Shown: positions 1 to 11,439 of the stretch, one piece after another
How positions within the stretch are numbered: position 1 is the first letter of the stretch
Layout: every line of letters starts with the position of its first letter
Source of the DNA: Labia minor
Taxonomy: Eukaryota; Arthropoda; Insecta; Dermaptera; Spongiphoridae
NCBI GenBank assembly: GCA_963082975.1
Contig: OY720347.1
Location: 44,529,155-44,593,154, forward strand
Reading direction: 5' to 3'
Length of the DNA stretch: 64,000 bases
The notes under the pieces: generated by a model
Seen by the model: the letters and a program-made list of their open reading frames with translations, nothing else
Databases searched by the model: none
What the model was told of the DNA's origin: nothing
Made by a program: the position numbers and the translations under genes

Positions 1-90
1 TATGAGAAAAATCTATGAAAAATTAATTAATCTGAAATAATTGAAATGCAATATACGCCAGGGCAATAGCGATACGATACAATTATTATT

Positions 91-196
91 AGTAGTACCT
101 GGTTCACCGAGCCGCCGCTCAGTCTTTAAAAAAAATTATTCCTTATTATCGGGTTTGTCTGCTAATATTAATACCTGGTTCTCCGAGCCACCGTTC
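91..196. repeat. Dispersed repeat P, copy 1 (paired TACCTGG/GAGC-hairpin motifs)
   Basis: Two copies of a motif of the form TACCTGGTTC.CCGAGC....GCTC lie about 75 bp apart, joined by a TTATTATCGGGTTTG-like spacer. The same two-motif arrangement with a similar spacer recurs at 4612-4722. Single copies are seen near 1494 and 17292. The GAGC/GCTC arms are kept while loop bases change, so a small stem-loop is likely. The class of the element is not known; a transposon terminus is my guess. Confidence 0.5.
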
Positions 197-349
197 AAAT
201 AATTTAAAAGAACATAAAATAATCATATATACTTACATCTTAAACGTTTGTATTAATGCACTGAAAGACAGAAAAGTATGGCCTGTTGATATAAAATAAT
301 ATATATTTTCGTAATTTGATTTATTTATATTTATAATATTTTGTATTTA

Positions 350-405
350 AGGAAGCGCTGGCTGACGTAGTTGCTGACGTCATATAATTTAAATTAAGAA
401 AAAAC
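350..405 (-). repeat. Fragment of repeat E (CRE-containing part)
   Basis: The sequence TGACGTCA (375-382), a degenerate TGACGTAG 12 bp before it and the following AT stretch match the middle of repeat E in reverse orientation (compare 52980-53035). Only this core remains; both termini are missing. Confidence 0.45.
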
Positions 406-454
406 GATAATTTGACATGTATATATTTCGTAATAGGAGACTTGCAAACAAAAG

Positions 455-525
455 TGGTTCCTGGGTCAAGGGTCTAAGGCGTTATCTTTTGACTTTGCAC
501 TCTCAGTTCGAAACTCGCAAAGGCA
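455..525 (+). pseudogene. tRNA-like sequence, Leu-type A box, B box GTTCGAAAC
   Basis: An A-box-like TGGGTCAAGGGTCTAAGGCG and a B-box-like AGTTCGAAACT lie about 40 bp apart, as in a tRNA gene. The first block resembles tRNA-Leu D-arms. I could not fold a convincing acceptor stem or anticodon arm, so this is a decayed tRNA gene or a tRNA-derived SINE head, not a working tRNA. Confidence 0.3.
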
Positions 526-752
526 CATTTTTTTTTAAGTATTATATATTTTTTTATAAATTTATTAATTTTTATTATTTTAATATTTTATTAAATTATT
601 TTATTTTATTAAATTAATAATTAAGTCAAATAATTTTTTCTGCATAAATAAACATATATAAAAAAACTATATAAAATTTAAATTTTCATTCATTCATTCA
701 TCTAAAATGATATTAAAATATTCCTTTGAAATATAATAAATAATTAAGTAAT

Positions 753-1033
753 TAAATGTGGTTGCTGCGGCCAAGAACTTTCGAGATAGATAAAATAACA
801 TATACAATAATAATATATATATAATTAATTTACTGATTAATTTAACATATATTTTAAATAAGAACACAAAAAGAAATGAATGTTTTATGTAATATACTGA
901 TTGAAACAAAATGGATGAAAACCTTTTACTACTCTTAACCAAATACTATGTACCACTCGGGGGGGGGGGGGGGTACAGGGGGCGGAGCCCCCGTCTAGGT
1001 GTGGAGAGCGCCGAAGGCGCTCGGAGCAGCTAG
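753..1033 (+). mobile_element. Helitron 3' end with captured LINE tail (copy 1)
   Basis: The left part (from 753) is the extreme 3' end of LINE A (GGCCAAGAACTTTCGAG). It runs into a ~240-bp AT-rich tail shared with 61905-62142, 55001-55235 and 35074-35320. The end holds two GC-rich hairpins, GGGGGCggaGCCCCC and GAGCGCCgaaGGCGCTC, then CTAG (1030-1033) followed by T. A GC hairpin shortly before CTRR, inserted before a T, is the established Helitron 3' signature. The 5' end was not found, so this copy is truncated. A run of about 16 G (959-973) is peculiar to it. Confidence 0.7.
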
Positions 1034-2555
1034 TATATATATATAATTTTAAATTAGTTTAATTAATTAAAATATTTAAGTATCTTTTTCAATTGAAAGA
1101 ATAATAATATTTAATTTTGTATGAAAATAAATAAAATTTATAAATAATAGGAAGTCGCTAAGCTTCTATGAAAATAAATGGTGTTTTATTTAATGTTTAC
1201 CTCATCCTAATTATCAATTATATTTACATTTTAAATTTAGTTAATACTTTAATTTATTAAATATCTGATTATAATAATCCTATTCATAAAAATACAAAAG
1301 GAGTTAATTAACTTTCATTTATTGAAAATCGCTTAAAAAGTAAAAAGAAAAACAAAATTTCAATTAAAATAATTGTAAATCATTTATCTAATTAATTAAT
1401 CTAATATATCAAAGTATATTTATGTTAAAGTGTACAATAGTATGTGTCTAGTAGATTTTAAAAATCTTAAAAAATGGAGAGATAATTATTTCCTAGTACC
1501 TGGTTCATCCTGCACCCGATCATTATATAAAAATCACTGGTATCTTACAAACTGAGTATAAATTGTTTTGAGAATATTGCATTCTGTCTTGGAATATTAA
1601 TAAATTGGCTGGTCCAAATAATATAAAATATTGTCCATTCAACTATTTTATATCGTAATTATCTCTATTTTTACATAGTTTAGAGATCATCAATCAAATT
1701 ATATTTTATGAAAAAAACAGAATTAGTTTTGTATATAGCTTTTAATAAAAATTTATGTAAAGCTTCGCGTTCATCTAATGCCAATTTCGGTTAAGTTAAC
1801 CTGGGCATACATGACCGATAATTAATATAATATTATTTTAGTAATATATTTTTTGATTTCTAATAAACAAATATTTAAATTGTTTAATTAATTCTAAAAC
1901 TTATCAATTTAATCAATTCAATATAATTATTCAATTATATTTATTAAATATTCTTCTCTATCTCTATATATACAATTTTTGATAGTATAATAAGATTAGA
2001 TAGATAATGAAATTTACAGATTAATTTAATATTATATAGATATATTCAGATTATAAATTTTATAAATCTATAATAAATATAATCTAAATAGAAATTACAC
2101 ATATATTTTCAATATAGTATAGACTAATTAAAAAGCTTCAACTACTTTTTTAAACAAAAAAAAAAAAATATTTCTGTGTAGTCAAGCTCATGCATTTATC
2201 TGTAAATGTAGACATGTATAAAAATGTTTTAAAGATATTTTTAGAATATCATCATCATAATAGTAAATAAATAAACAAAAATATACATATTTATAAAACT
2301 TATATTAGATATTCAAAAGGTAAATGAAATATTATAATTTGGGTGGTAATGTCTGAAAAATATAAGTATATTTTTAATGAATATTGTGATAAAAACACTT
2401 CAATAATTATGTAATTCCAACCACCCTCACTAGAAAATACAATTTGTTTATAATACCAAAAGTATAAAAAACTCTTAAAGAATATTAATTTCAAAGTAAA
2501 TATGAGATTATTTGCTCATCATTGAGAGAATTTAAAACTATATCAATGATAGTTG
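1034..2555. other. AT-rich intergenic DNA, no gene seen
   Basis: Low-complexity AT sequence with stops in all frames. It contains one isolated P motif (about 1494-1525) and a Helitron-like 5' end at 1971. I see no splice-supported coding signal. Confidence 0.6.
1971..2010 (+). mobile_element. Possible Helitron 5' terminus, family R copy 1
   Basis: The block TCTCTATATATACAATTTTT and a following 'agtataataagattagatag' match 6186-6222 and 10901-10945. A TC start preceded by A fits a Helitron 5' end. No matching 3' end was found, so it is probably an orphan fragment. Confidence 0.35.
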
Positions 2556-2559
2556 TTTG

Positions 2560-3400
2560 TATCAGGTGTGGCCACACTTGGTGATATCTAGAGCTATATT
2601 GAAAAATCGAAAATGTTTAAAAATTACTTTTTTTTGGGGAGGGGGGGGGGATTTCGTAGTCATAGAAGGAAAAATTAAAATACCTAATTATATTAATAAT
2701 AAGTGGTATGAACCGAAAGCAATAATTCTGCTGTTGCTATTGTAATAAAGTAGACAGAGTTGGGATAGATCGAATACATTTTACAACAAAGTTTTTGCAG
2801 AAATAACTAAATTTTAAATTTCCTTTAAATAATTATTTGTAAATAAATATGTGTCATGACGTAGCTTTTTTCCAGTTTAATACGAGGGTGGGGTGAAAAG
2901 TTTAAGGCCTGACCAAGAAAAACGATGTTTTTAAATTTTTTTTTTGCTTTATTTTTCAACATAATCTCCATCAACACTGATACATTTCTCATAACGGTGT
3001 TCTAATTTAGTTAATTAATTAATTTAATTTAAGTCTCATCAACAGTTATGAATGGACGCAAAAATTCGTTTGGATTACGCCTACAGCGCCAAATTGTCGG
3101 TAGAAATATTTTTTCGAAGCAGTTTTTGGTCTACGCGGCACCCACCTTGCACACAGCTTTCCATGTTCAAATGGTTGTGCAAAATATTTCGCACACGTTC
3201 AGCTGACATCATACAGGTCTCAGCTATCTTGAATATTGAAAAATAAAGAAAAAAAAAAAATTTAAAAACATCGTTTTTCTTGATCAGGCCGGAAACTTTT
3301 CACCTCACCCTCGAATATGTAAATTCTAAATTGTGATAACTTTGAATTTTTTAATTGAGCCACTATAAACTCAAAAAGAGCCACGGTTTAGCCACCGTTG
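2560..3400 (-). mobile_element. Inverted-terminal element Q, copy 1, split by later insertions
   Basis: The left block (GTGGCCACACTTGGTGAT, about 2566) and the right block (about 3340-3398, ending in a GCCACGGTTTAGCCACC-type sequence) are reverse-complement matches to the two ends of the compact copy at 6302-6463. Here they are about 700 bp apart. The extra DNA includes the mariner remnant at 2881-3315. The ends share an imperfect GTGGCCAAACCGTGG / GTGGCCACACTTGGT inverted terminus. Confidence 0.6.
2881..3315 (-). mobile_element. Mariner transposon remnant with long inverted ends
   Basis: About 60-bp inverted ends match closely: left starts CGAGGGTGGGGTGAAAAG, right ends CTTTTCACCTCACCCTCG. 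Both continue into a CATCGTTTTTCTTG/TGATCAGGCC-type block. On the minus strand the interior encodes a mariner-like C-terminus, EHRYEKCISVDGDYVEK then stop (about 3003-2948), and a segment reading KLCARWVPR, as in mariner transposases. The middle of the gene, including the catalytic aspartates, is missing, so this is a non-autonomous relic. Confidence 0.75.
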
Positions 3401-3714
3401 GTATATATATTTCGGGGATTAAAATAAATACTAACACAACTGAATAATATGAAAGAAACTATACGAATAAGATAACATTAATATATGAACAGTATTTGTT
3501 TTCTAAAATATATAAGTATTTTATATATTTTAGAAAACAAAAATTCTAGTTATATTTTGAATACTTAATAAACAACAAAATAACTTTCCTTTTAATTAAA
3601 TGCATAAATTAAAACTTTAAACTATTTTAAATATGTTTGAGACTGTTACAAATCTTTAAATGAATAAATGATAATAAATAAATACTAAACTAATGATGTC
3701 TTAATTTCTAAATA
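3401..3714. other. AT-rich spacer
   Basis: Contains a short inverted repeat around 3500-3545 (TTTTCTAAAATATATAAG and its reverse complement) that could form a hairpin. Nothing else was recognised. Confidence 0.5.
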
Positions 3715-4085
3715 ATTATCCGGAAAAGGGAGGGTCCCACCATGATTAAGAGAGGGATGGTGTTTTATTTGCAAAAGGCGAGGCCTGCATCTTCCTTGCC
3801 TGCATATTGAGGTAGGACTTGTGGAGGGGGAGTGTCAAGGGGTGAGTTGTCAGGTGGCGACGCAGCCCCTCGCCAATCCTTGTCCGCTTGCGCACCACGT
3901 GAACGTCGTCCGCGGGAGTCAGTGTTCCAGCGAACCTTCATCGGTTAACTTGATCCGAGTTCTTCACCTGACATTGGCGACAGTCAGTTGGTATTGAAAC
4001 CTCACCCACCACGTGACATTCATCATCCGCGATCTGAATGCCGACTGCACGCCTATTCTGGTAAGTGTCTATGATTCCCCCGCCA
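3715..4085 (+). promoter_or_regulatory. GC-rich island, candidate promoter and first exon
   Basis: This ~370-bp block is strikingly richer in GC and CpG than its surroundings. It contains two CACGTG E-boxes in the same CCACGTGA context (3896-3901, 4010-4015), a CCAAT, and an arthropod initiator-like TCAGTT at 3984. An ATG at 4038 opens MPTARLF and runs into a consensus splice donor, TCTG|GTAAGT, at 4061. I infer a bHLH-responsive promoter with a short first exon on the plus strand and a long intron beyond. The downstream exons are not in view. An untranslated exon or a captured GC-rich repeat are alternatives. Confidence 0.45.
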
Positions 4086-4428
4086 CTTCCCCCTTTTTTT
4101 CCTACTGATTGGAAGTATAAATATAAATTAATTTTTTTTTTGTTTTTTATTAAAAAATGATAAGAAAAATAAATAATTTATCATTTAATTAGATATTTCT
4201 AATTTTATTAATAAACAATAACCGTATCCTTTACTTTTCTTTTTTAATTAAAATAATTTATTATTTTTTTTTATAAATGTCTAGGAATAAAGAGAAAAAT
4301 TGAATACAATATGGTTAGTACGAAAAATATACATTCTACATTTTCATTATACAAGCGTAATTTTTAGATAAATTAATCATTTAGATTATTTACAGATTCA
4401 CTCTAGTTTTTATTTAAATAAATTATGG

Positions 4429-4597
4429 ATAAAATAGTTCATCAAAAAAGGATCAGGTGAATTTATTTTATTCTGATTTTTTTTACTGTATTAGATTATT
4501 TTGTTTTACAATATGAAAGAGAATGAGCCATTATCTATCTATCTATCTATCTATATCGATAAAATAGTTAATAAAAAAGGATCAGGTGAATAAATAT
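4429..4597. repeat. 38-bp direct repeats flanking CTAT microsatellite
   Basis: A block starting GATAAAATAGTT and containing AAAAAAGGATCAGGTGAAT occurs at 4429-4465 and again at 4558-4597. Between them is about 90 bp, including a (CTAT) tract at 4531-4556. This could be a duplication flanking a small insertion, or local slippage. Confidence 0.5.
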
Positions 4598-4611
4598 ATA
4601 TATATATATAT

Positions 4612-4722
4612 AGTACCGGGACCCCGAGCCTCGGCTCGGTACTTAAGTTAAAAAAAATGATTCATTATTATTGGATTTGGCTGGTAATATTAATACCTGG
4701 GACACCGAGCTCTCGCTCTACC
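4612..4722. repeat. Dispersed repeat P, copy 2
   Basis: Same two-motif layout as 91-196. The first hairpin is the strongest of the family, CCGAGCCTCGGCTCGG (about 4623-4638). The second is GAGCtctcGCTC (about 4707). The spacer TTATTGGATTTGGCTG resembles the first copy. Confidence 0.55.
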
Positions 4723-4889
4723 CTTTAAAAAATATTGATACACAATTCTTTAATTATTTATTACAATTATTAAATGTTACACATTTGCATCAATCTGATT
4801 AAAATTAATGAACTTGTGCTCCTCAATAATACATAAATATATAATATATAGGTACATATATTTTTTTTCTATAGTGTTTTTTTGAAAAA

Positions 4890-5505
4890 CTGTTTAGCGC
4901 CCCAAGTGATTATAAAACAAACTAAAGACAAAAAAACGTGCTTTGCAGCTTTTCGGAATTAAAAAAGCAAAATTGGCAGTCGTGGGACTGGCCGACAGAA
5001 GTGAAAACTTCTGCGTAAGAAATTTTAAAACAGACGAAATTCGCGCTATTTCACGAGAAAGATGAATTTCATATGCATGTATATATATATAACTTATATA
5101 TTATTTTAAACATATATTTTAAACAAATTTGTAACTTATATTTATATATATATAAATACACAACTTTGTTTAAAATATTGCAATACGAACTGTTTTATAA
5201 TTCTTATCTCTAACATAAAATATATATTTATTATGTGAAGTTCATTTCGTATAATTTTGATTATATATGTATATATGAAATGAACTTTACATAATAAATA
5301 TATATTTATATGTTAGAGATAAGAATTATAAAACAGTTCTAATGACAATTCAAATTTCGCGCTCTGTTATAAGAAATTTGAAAGCAGACGTAATGTGCTA
5401 GCTTCATGGTGTTGGTCACGATCACGCGAGTTCTATACTTTTTCCCCATCCCGCAAAAGTGCTCAACGCCGCTAAAGAAGTTTTCACTTCAAAAATTATT
5501 TAATA
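4890..5505. repeat. Repeat I with inverted AGAAGTGAAAACTTC ends
   Basis: AGAAGTGAAAACTTCT near 4998 and the related AAGAAGTTTTCACTTC near 5478 bracket the long hairpin at 5187-5339. The right end, CGCCGCTAAAGAAGTTT..., recurs at about 47148-47180, so it is a dispersed family. No coding potential. Class unknown. Confidence 0.45.
5187..5339. repeat. Near-perfect 63-bp hairpin (foldback)
   Basis: The left arm starts GAACTGTTTTATAATTC and the right arm ends with its reverse complement; about 63 bp pair with a few mismatches around a ~28-bp loop. The few mismatches suggest recent formation or gene conversion between the arms. Confidence 0.8.
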
Positions 5506-5887
5506 TTTGGAAATATATCTGACTTATAGAAAAAATGAATATTAATTAAAGAAAGAAATTGTTTTTAAAATATCCTGAATAATATGTAACAATTTTCAAG
5601 ATAGAAATTTATTACAATATTACAATTATTAACTGTTGCATCATTGCATCAATCTGATTAAAATGAATGGAACTTCGGGTACTCAATAATAATAAATAAA
5701 ATAATATTAATAAATATATTAAATAATATTTTATTGAAAAAATATTAAAAATTATAAAACTATCTAAAACTTAATTAATAAAAGAACAATGAATAAATAA
5801 ATATAGAATAGTAATTTATTAAAAAGTAAACAATAGATAAAAAGAAAAAAAAATAACAAAATCATTATTTTCATTTTTAAATAACGA

Positions 5888-5958
5888 TTCACCCGGCGAG
5901 TTTCGAACCGACGAAATCCACTCGTTAAAACATCAGTCCAACCTCTGGACTATATGTA
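5888..5958 (-). pseudogene. tRNA-like sequence on minus strand
   Basis: On the minus strand, TAGTCCAGAGGTTGGAC (A-box-like) precedes CGGTTCGAAACTCGCCGGG (good B-box and T-arm) by a tRNA-like distance. The 5' acceptor side is not complementary to the 3' side and the anticodon arm is poor. I read it as a tRNA-derived relic or SINE head. Confidence 0.35.
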
Positions 5959-6185
5959 TTTAGATAAAAAATTGTCATTTTTTTACTGTCTTAGCAGGCA
6001 GTATTAAAAATGGATGCCAATTTTGACGTTTTCCATATATAATTTTCAATTAAGAAATTAATAATGAAGCTGAATGTTTCAAGAGATATCATCAATAAAA
6101 CTTAATTTTTCTTTATAAATACTATATCTAGTGTGAATTTGAAAAAAATCGTTAGAGCGGTTTTTGAGAACCATGATATATAGAT

Positions 6186-6222
6186 AAATACATATATACA
6201 ATTTTAGCTAGCATAATAAGAT
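6186..6222 (+). mobile_element. Helitron-like 5' fragment, family R copy 2
   Basis: ATATATACAATTTTAGCTAGCATAATAAGAT matches the start of the sequence at 10901. Only the first ~35 bp are present. Confidence 0.3.
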
Positions 6223-6301
6223 AAGATATATATTAAATAATATAATACGTATTTAACAATTTAATACCAAATCTATTATACTTTTTATTTTATTATATAT
6301 G

Positions 6302-6463
6302 TCACCGTGGCCAAACCGTGGGTCTTTTTGGATTTATTATGGCTCAATTAAAAAATTTAAAGCCATGACATAAAAAAAGGTAACATTTTTTTCCGATTTG
6401 GCTCTTAAACATTTTCGATTTCTTAATATGGCTCAAGTATCACCAAGTGTGGCCACCCTTTTT
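6302..6463 (+). mobile_element. Inverted-terminal element Q, compact copy 2
   Basis: About 160 bp with inverted ends (GTGGCCAAACCGTGG left; reverse complement of GTGGCCACACTTGGT right) and internal TTTGGCTCTTAAACATTTTCG. It matches the split copy at 2560-3400. Non-coding MITE-like relic; superfamily unassigned. Confidence 0.5.
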
Positions 6464-6469
6464 ATATAT

Positions 6470-9400
6470 CATTTTTTAGAAAAAAGAATAAATATTTTAA
6501 TTTATAAAATTTTAATAATTTTTTTTATTAATTTTATTTGACATTAATTTTTGCTGATATAAAATAAAAATTATTACAATATTTATAATATAGAAAAGTT
6601 TTGAATACTTTTTTTTGCATAAATATTTTTTTATTTTAGGATCATTTTATTGAAAAATCTTAATACATACGTCTTAATAAATTAATTCTTAAAATATTAA
6701 TAACATATTATTATTGAGTAAAATTATTCTATCTATATTTTTTTTAAAATTTATTAAATTTAATTTTTTTCTATTATGAATGAAATATATACTGTAACAA
6801 AAAAATTATTTTACCTTTATTTCCATAAAATTTAAAAAAAACATCTCTTAGACCTTGTCACTTTGTACTGTATTTCAAGTATTTCACGCATACTAACACC
6901 TTTTCAACTTTTATTGACCTTCCATTTTTTTGCATTTTTTCAATAAAAATATATTTTAAAAAATGTCAGTCATGAGTGAATGAGGTATTTGATATACCAG
7001 ACCATTCCATACAAAAATTTTATTTGAACTAGATGACTTATAAAATACACCATCAAAAAACATGAAATAAAATCACTATTTTTATTATTATATTAGATAT
7101 TATTTCTTAATCATGCCTGTCTTTATTTATTGATTTTAAGTTTTGTAAGAACTCAATAATTTGAGCAACTTCATATTCCTAGTTCGTTTTTAAATCACGA
7201 AAATCATTTCCATTAAATATTGTCAATATTTATCAGGTAGTCACAATATTAAAAATTAATTAAATCTTATAAAATTTTGATTTATTAAATATGTTCATTC
7301 CCAGGATAAATATAAGGTTTACTAATTCACCTGTAATATATTTATTCACATTATAGAAATTTAACAGATAAATGTAATGTAAATTTTATCGTGGTCAAAA
7401 GAGTACAAATTACATGCTAATTGGTCATCACAATCAAAATTTAATCACTCATGTCATATTATTTATTCATTAATCCAAAGGCGTTGTTGAATATATTCAG
7501 AATAAATATAAATAAATCTTTATTTTTATATAAATTTAATAGATTTAAGTAAATGAGGTCTTAATTGTTGGTGACTATTTAATTAATATTATAATCTATT
7601 TATTTGCATATTTATAACTTAATTATATTTAAAAAAAATAAAAATAAAAATTCACATAAATTATTTTTTCTTCTCAATTTTATTTTTGTTACATTCCATT
7701 TTTGAAATACACTCTTTATTTTTATATATATAATTGATTAAATTATTTTAATATATTATAATTATTCTTTTTTTATTTTAATCTTATATATAAAAATGAC
7801 TTAAAAATTAAAAAAAAATTGTTTTTTATGAGGAATATTTATTAATTAAATCAATAATAATTATAAAATATATAATAGTTATAAGTATTAATAAATTAGA
7901 TGTTAATAAATTCGTAATTTAATAAAATGTGTTTAAGGAACATGAGAACTACTACTCTCACTTAAATTATAAAGTAATATTCTCTATTTTAAGTATCTTA
8001 TAAATAACGACATTAATTTATTTTTTATTATTTAAAAACCCGATATATTTTTAACATCAATTTTTTGTTATTATATGAAATTTAAAATTTCGGCAAAATG
8101 TTCACCTAATTGTGTGTTTATTTAATAAAATTATCTCTTTATTTACAGTTTATTTGCATAATTCTCTTATCTCAGACCATAAATATATGGTTAATTCATA
8201 AATAAAATTATAGAATATCCATAATAATCATTATATATATTTTTTATTCTACATATTTTCTGACAATATAAATTATATATATTTGTATTTTTATTACTAT
8301 CATACGAATTATTATAAGATTAGAAAGCAAAGATCTTAACAAAAACGAAGTTCTAATCAAAAGTATTTTATATATAATAAAGTATGTGTCATATATTTCA
8401 ATAAGTAATTGATTTTATTAAAAAAAAATATTTCCAATTTTAAAGCAATTTTATTCTCTATATTATTTTTGGGATTACAGTCCAGTGCTGGATTAGTCAT
8501 TACAAGAAGCAGGCAAATTCTTACACTTTTACGATCCTTCCTATATTAATTTATTCAAAACCTCAATTTTATTTAGAAATTCATTAGGTAAGTACAAACT
8601 ATCGTATGGAGATGATATGAATGAATATTCTAAATTTATAAATAGTAATTTAGTTTATTTTATATTACATATTAATTAAAAATAAACATTTAAACTCAAG
8701 GGTCATTATTGAATATTTTAATAAATATACAAATTCATCAGAATACAATCATTTTTTTTAAAAAAAATACGATAAGTTTACATATTAATTTGATTTTCAA
8801 CGATTCATATGAAATTATTGAAAAAAATATTCAAAAACAACAAATATTAATTTGCTTTTATAAAAAAAAATTATCAAATTTCATTGTTTATAAAATTTAA
8901 TAAAACAAATTATTAAAATTGATTTGATTTGTTTTGTTTTTTTTTATGCCTTTTTAAATAAACTTTAAAATAATACGAGCTATTTATAAAGAAAAAACAA
9001 CTTTATTCATATTTAGAGAGAGAGAGAGAGGAAAAAATTTTAAACAATAATTTGAATACAAAAGAAATAAAATATATATATATAGGTGAGTTAAAATTAA
9101 TAATTGTGGTATATAAGGTAAATTAATTGTAAAACAACGATTTTCATTGAAATCAATCTTTTTTCAAAGAAACATTCAAATTCAATTCAATGACTTTTAA
9201 ATCAAGAAAGACCGAATAAATGGTTCTCTCTTAAATTCGAAAAAAGTAAAAGGCATTGACATTTGATGTCCATATAAGTAAAAAAAGAGCAGTAAATGAA
9301 TATCTTTCAACAAAGAAAAATAAAATAAAATTTAAAATCAAAATTTATTTTGACATTTATTTAAATAAATTAAATATATTGTTACCTTTTATGATTATAT

Positions 9401-10700
9401 TTTAGATTGTTAAATCATATTTAATTTTGATTCTTATCATTTACAAAAATTTGAAATTGATTTATTGATTTAATTAAATAAAATAGAAGAAATATTAAAA
9501 ATTAACTATGAATATTTTTATTTTTATTTATTTTATTTCATATATTATTATTTATATATTTATTTTATTTCATTTTAAATTTGCTTTTTTTATTTTGAAT
9601 CATTATTTATTATTTTTATATTCTCTTTTAAATTTGTGATATTTAATTAATCACTATCAAGTTCATTCGTAATCACTAGAGATAAAAAAAATGTATAAGT
9701 TTCAATAAAATGTTTAATTTTTAATGAATAAAAATGTTACTAAATCTAAATTATATCGAAATAATTAAATTATATATTTTTTCAATAAAATATAATTAAA
9801 AAAATCATTGAACAGAATGTTAAAGCGTCAAGTTAAGATGATGCATAAAATTGTCCAGTAGAAATATTTTCAATTTTAAAAGTAATTAAAAATTTTAAAA
9901 TTATCAAAATTACATTATTTAGTTTTTTAGAAGATTTGTTTAATATATAAATACGTTATATGAGTTAATAAATAAATAAATAGATAAAAAGGCAGACAAA
10001 CGGATCATTGACCCTTTTGGTACTGTAAATACTTCCTATCGATCAATTAATGATATCTTTACTCATCCTCCCCATTATCATCTTTATGTTATTTCACTTT
10101 AACCAGGACAGGATTGAGATCTTTTTTGGATTTAAATTCGCAGATCCGATTCTATCCAGAGTTTTTCTAGTCGAATTTTTATCAATCAAAAAAATCCCAG
10201 ATCTTGAAATTGAAACCCAAAATAATCGCGATCCGGATTAAGTATATGCCTCAGTATTATAATTAAGAAATCGAGAACGAAGGTTTAAACCACACAAAAT
10301 AGATATACTTTCAAAAATATACTTAAGCAAATAAAAATGCATAGCTAATGTTTGAAATAGACTTATATAAATAATAAAGCAATATCATTAAATTCAAAAT
10401 ATTCCATACTTAAATATTTATTCTCTACAAAAATCACTTTAATAAGAATTGGTTATATTTTCTCTGAATTAAGAATTTTCTACGATAATGAATTACATAT
10501 TTACATATTCCTTTTTGAGTAAAACACAAATCTTTTAAAGTACATTGTTACCTGAAAAATTGTTATTTAAATGTAAATCCTAGATCAGAGATTTGACTAA
10601 TTTATATCTATAATAAATATACTTATCTCTTTCAATTTATTCAAACGATTATAAATTTATGAGTATGTATGTATAGAAAGTTTGAATATTTCTAAAATAT
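6470..10700. other. Long AT-rich desert, no gene seen
   Basis: About 4.2 kb of AT-rich DNA with stops in all frames. It holds a short (GA) run at about 9017-9030, poly-A and poly-T tracts and TA repeats. No RNA gene, hairpin-bounded element or convincing exon was found. Confidence 0.6.
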
Positions 10701-10709
10701 ATATCGTTT

Positions 10710-10825
10710 TTGTTACGCGGCCAAGAACTTTCGACTACCGTAGAACACAGAGATAGATAGATATAACATTTACAATAATAATATATAATTAATTTACTGA
10801 TTAAATTAAAATATATTAAAAGTAA
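10710..10825 (+). mobile_element. Truncated Helitron/LINE tail (copy 2)
   Basis: CGGCCAAGAACTTTCGA followed by ACAGAGATAGATAGATATAA and an AT-rich stretch matches 755-870 and 61860-61970. It breaks off before the GC hairpins, so the 3' terminus is lost. Confidence 0.6.
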
Positions 10826-10900
10826 GTAAGTGTTCGATAAATAACCTTGCACCCACCATTTCATTCCAAATTGCACATTTTATGCTTATATATTACAATA

Positions 10901-10990
10901 TCTATATATACAATGTTAGCTAGCATAAGATTAGATAATGATTTTCTTAACTTCACATGGCGTTTGTCTCTCTGTCTGTCTGTTCGCTCT
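10901..10990 (+). mobile_element. Helitron-like 5' terminus, family R copy 3
   Basis: Starts TCTATATATACAATGTTAGC directly after an A and soon carries a CTGTCTGTCTG run. This layout matches the 5' ends of the complete Helitrons in the window (compare the minus strand at 22581 and 58070). No 3' end was assigned. Confidence 0.4.
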
Positions 10991-11151
10991 TTTGACAAAT
11001 TGAAATCGATTTTTCATATATATATATATATAAACCTCAAATGTTTTAAGTTTCAGGAGAATTTCAAGTCATTCCTCTTAAATATTACAAATAAATAATT
11101 AATAATAAGAGTTATTTAGAACTTACATTTATTTATTCTCTTTCATTTAGC

Positions 11152-11435
11152 TCACTGATTCCTAAAGTGGTTCTGCAGAGATCCAGGGGAGCTGTGATAA
11201 CCATAGGTGCATTTGAGGAAAATTAAATTACCTTTCTATTTCGAGTTCAATAAAGCGTTTCATAATTTCAAATAACAATAATAATTTTCTGCTTATTATA
11301 CTAAATTTTACGAAAAAGATGTACTTATAATGATATTTTAAAATTTATAAAAAAAAATTAATTTCAAGTGGGCACTGAGTATTATTTTTTTGAAAGGAGA
11401 TCGGTAGTCCAAATAAGTTTGGAAACTACTAATAT
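11152..11435. mobile_element. hAT-like MITE remnant
   Basis: The left end, CACTGATTCCTAAAGTGG with GATCCAGGGG further in, has the look of hAT (Charlie-type) ends. The right end, CCAAATAAGTTTGGAAACTAC, is the reverse complement of a CAGTGGTTCCCAAACTT-type end. No clean 8-bp duplication is visible, so it is old. Confidence 0.45.
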
Positions 11436-11439
11436 AGAT

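Noticed and set aside
417-617. 66-codon frame as a gene
   Set aside because: Its second half is AT-rich low-complexity sequence and its first half covers the tRNA-like relic.
973-1020. GC hairpins as bacterial-type terminators
   Set aside because: The surroundings are eukaryotic and the hairpins recur only at CTAG-ending element termini, so they are Helitron ends.
3052-3246. 64-codon plus-strand frame
   Set aside because: Lies inside the mariner remnant; the meaningful reading is on the minus strand (KLCARWVPR, EHRYEKCISVDGDYVEK).
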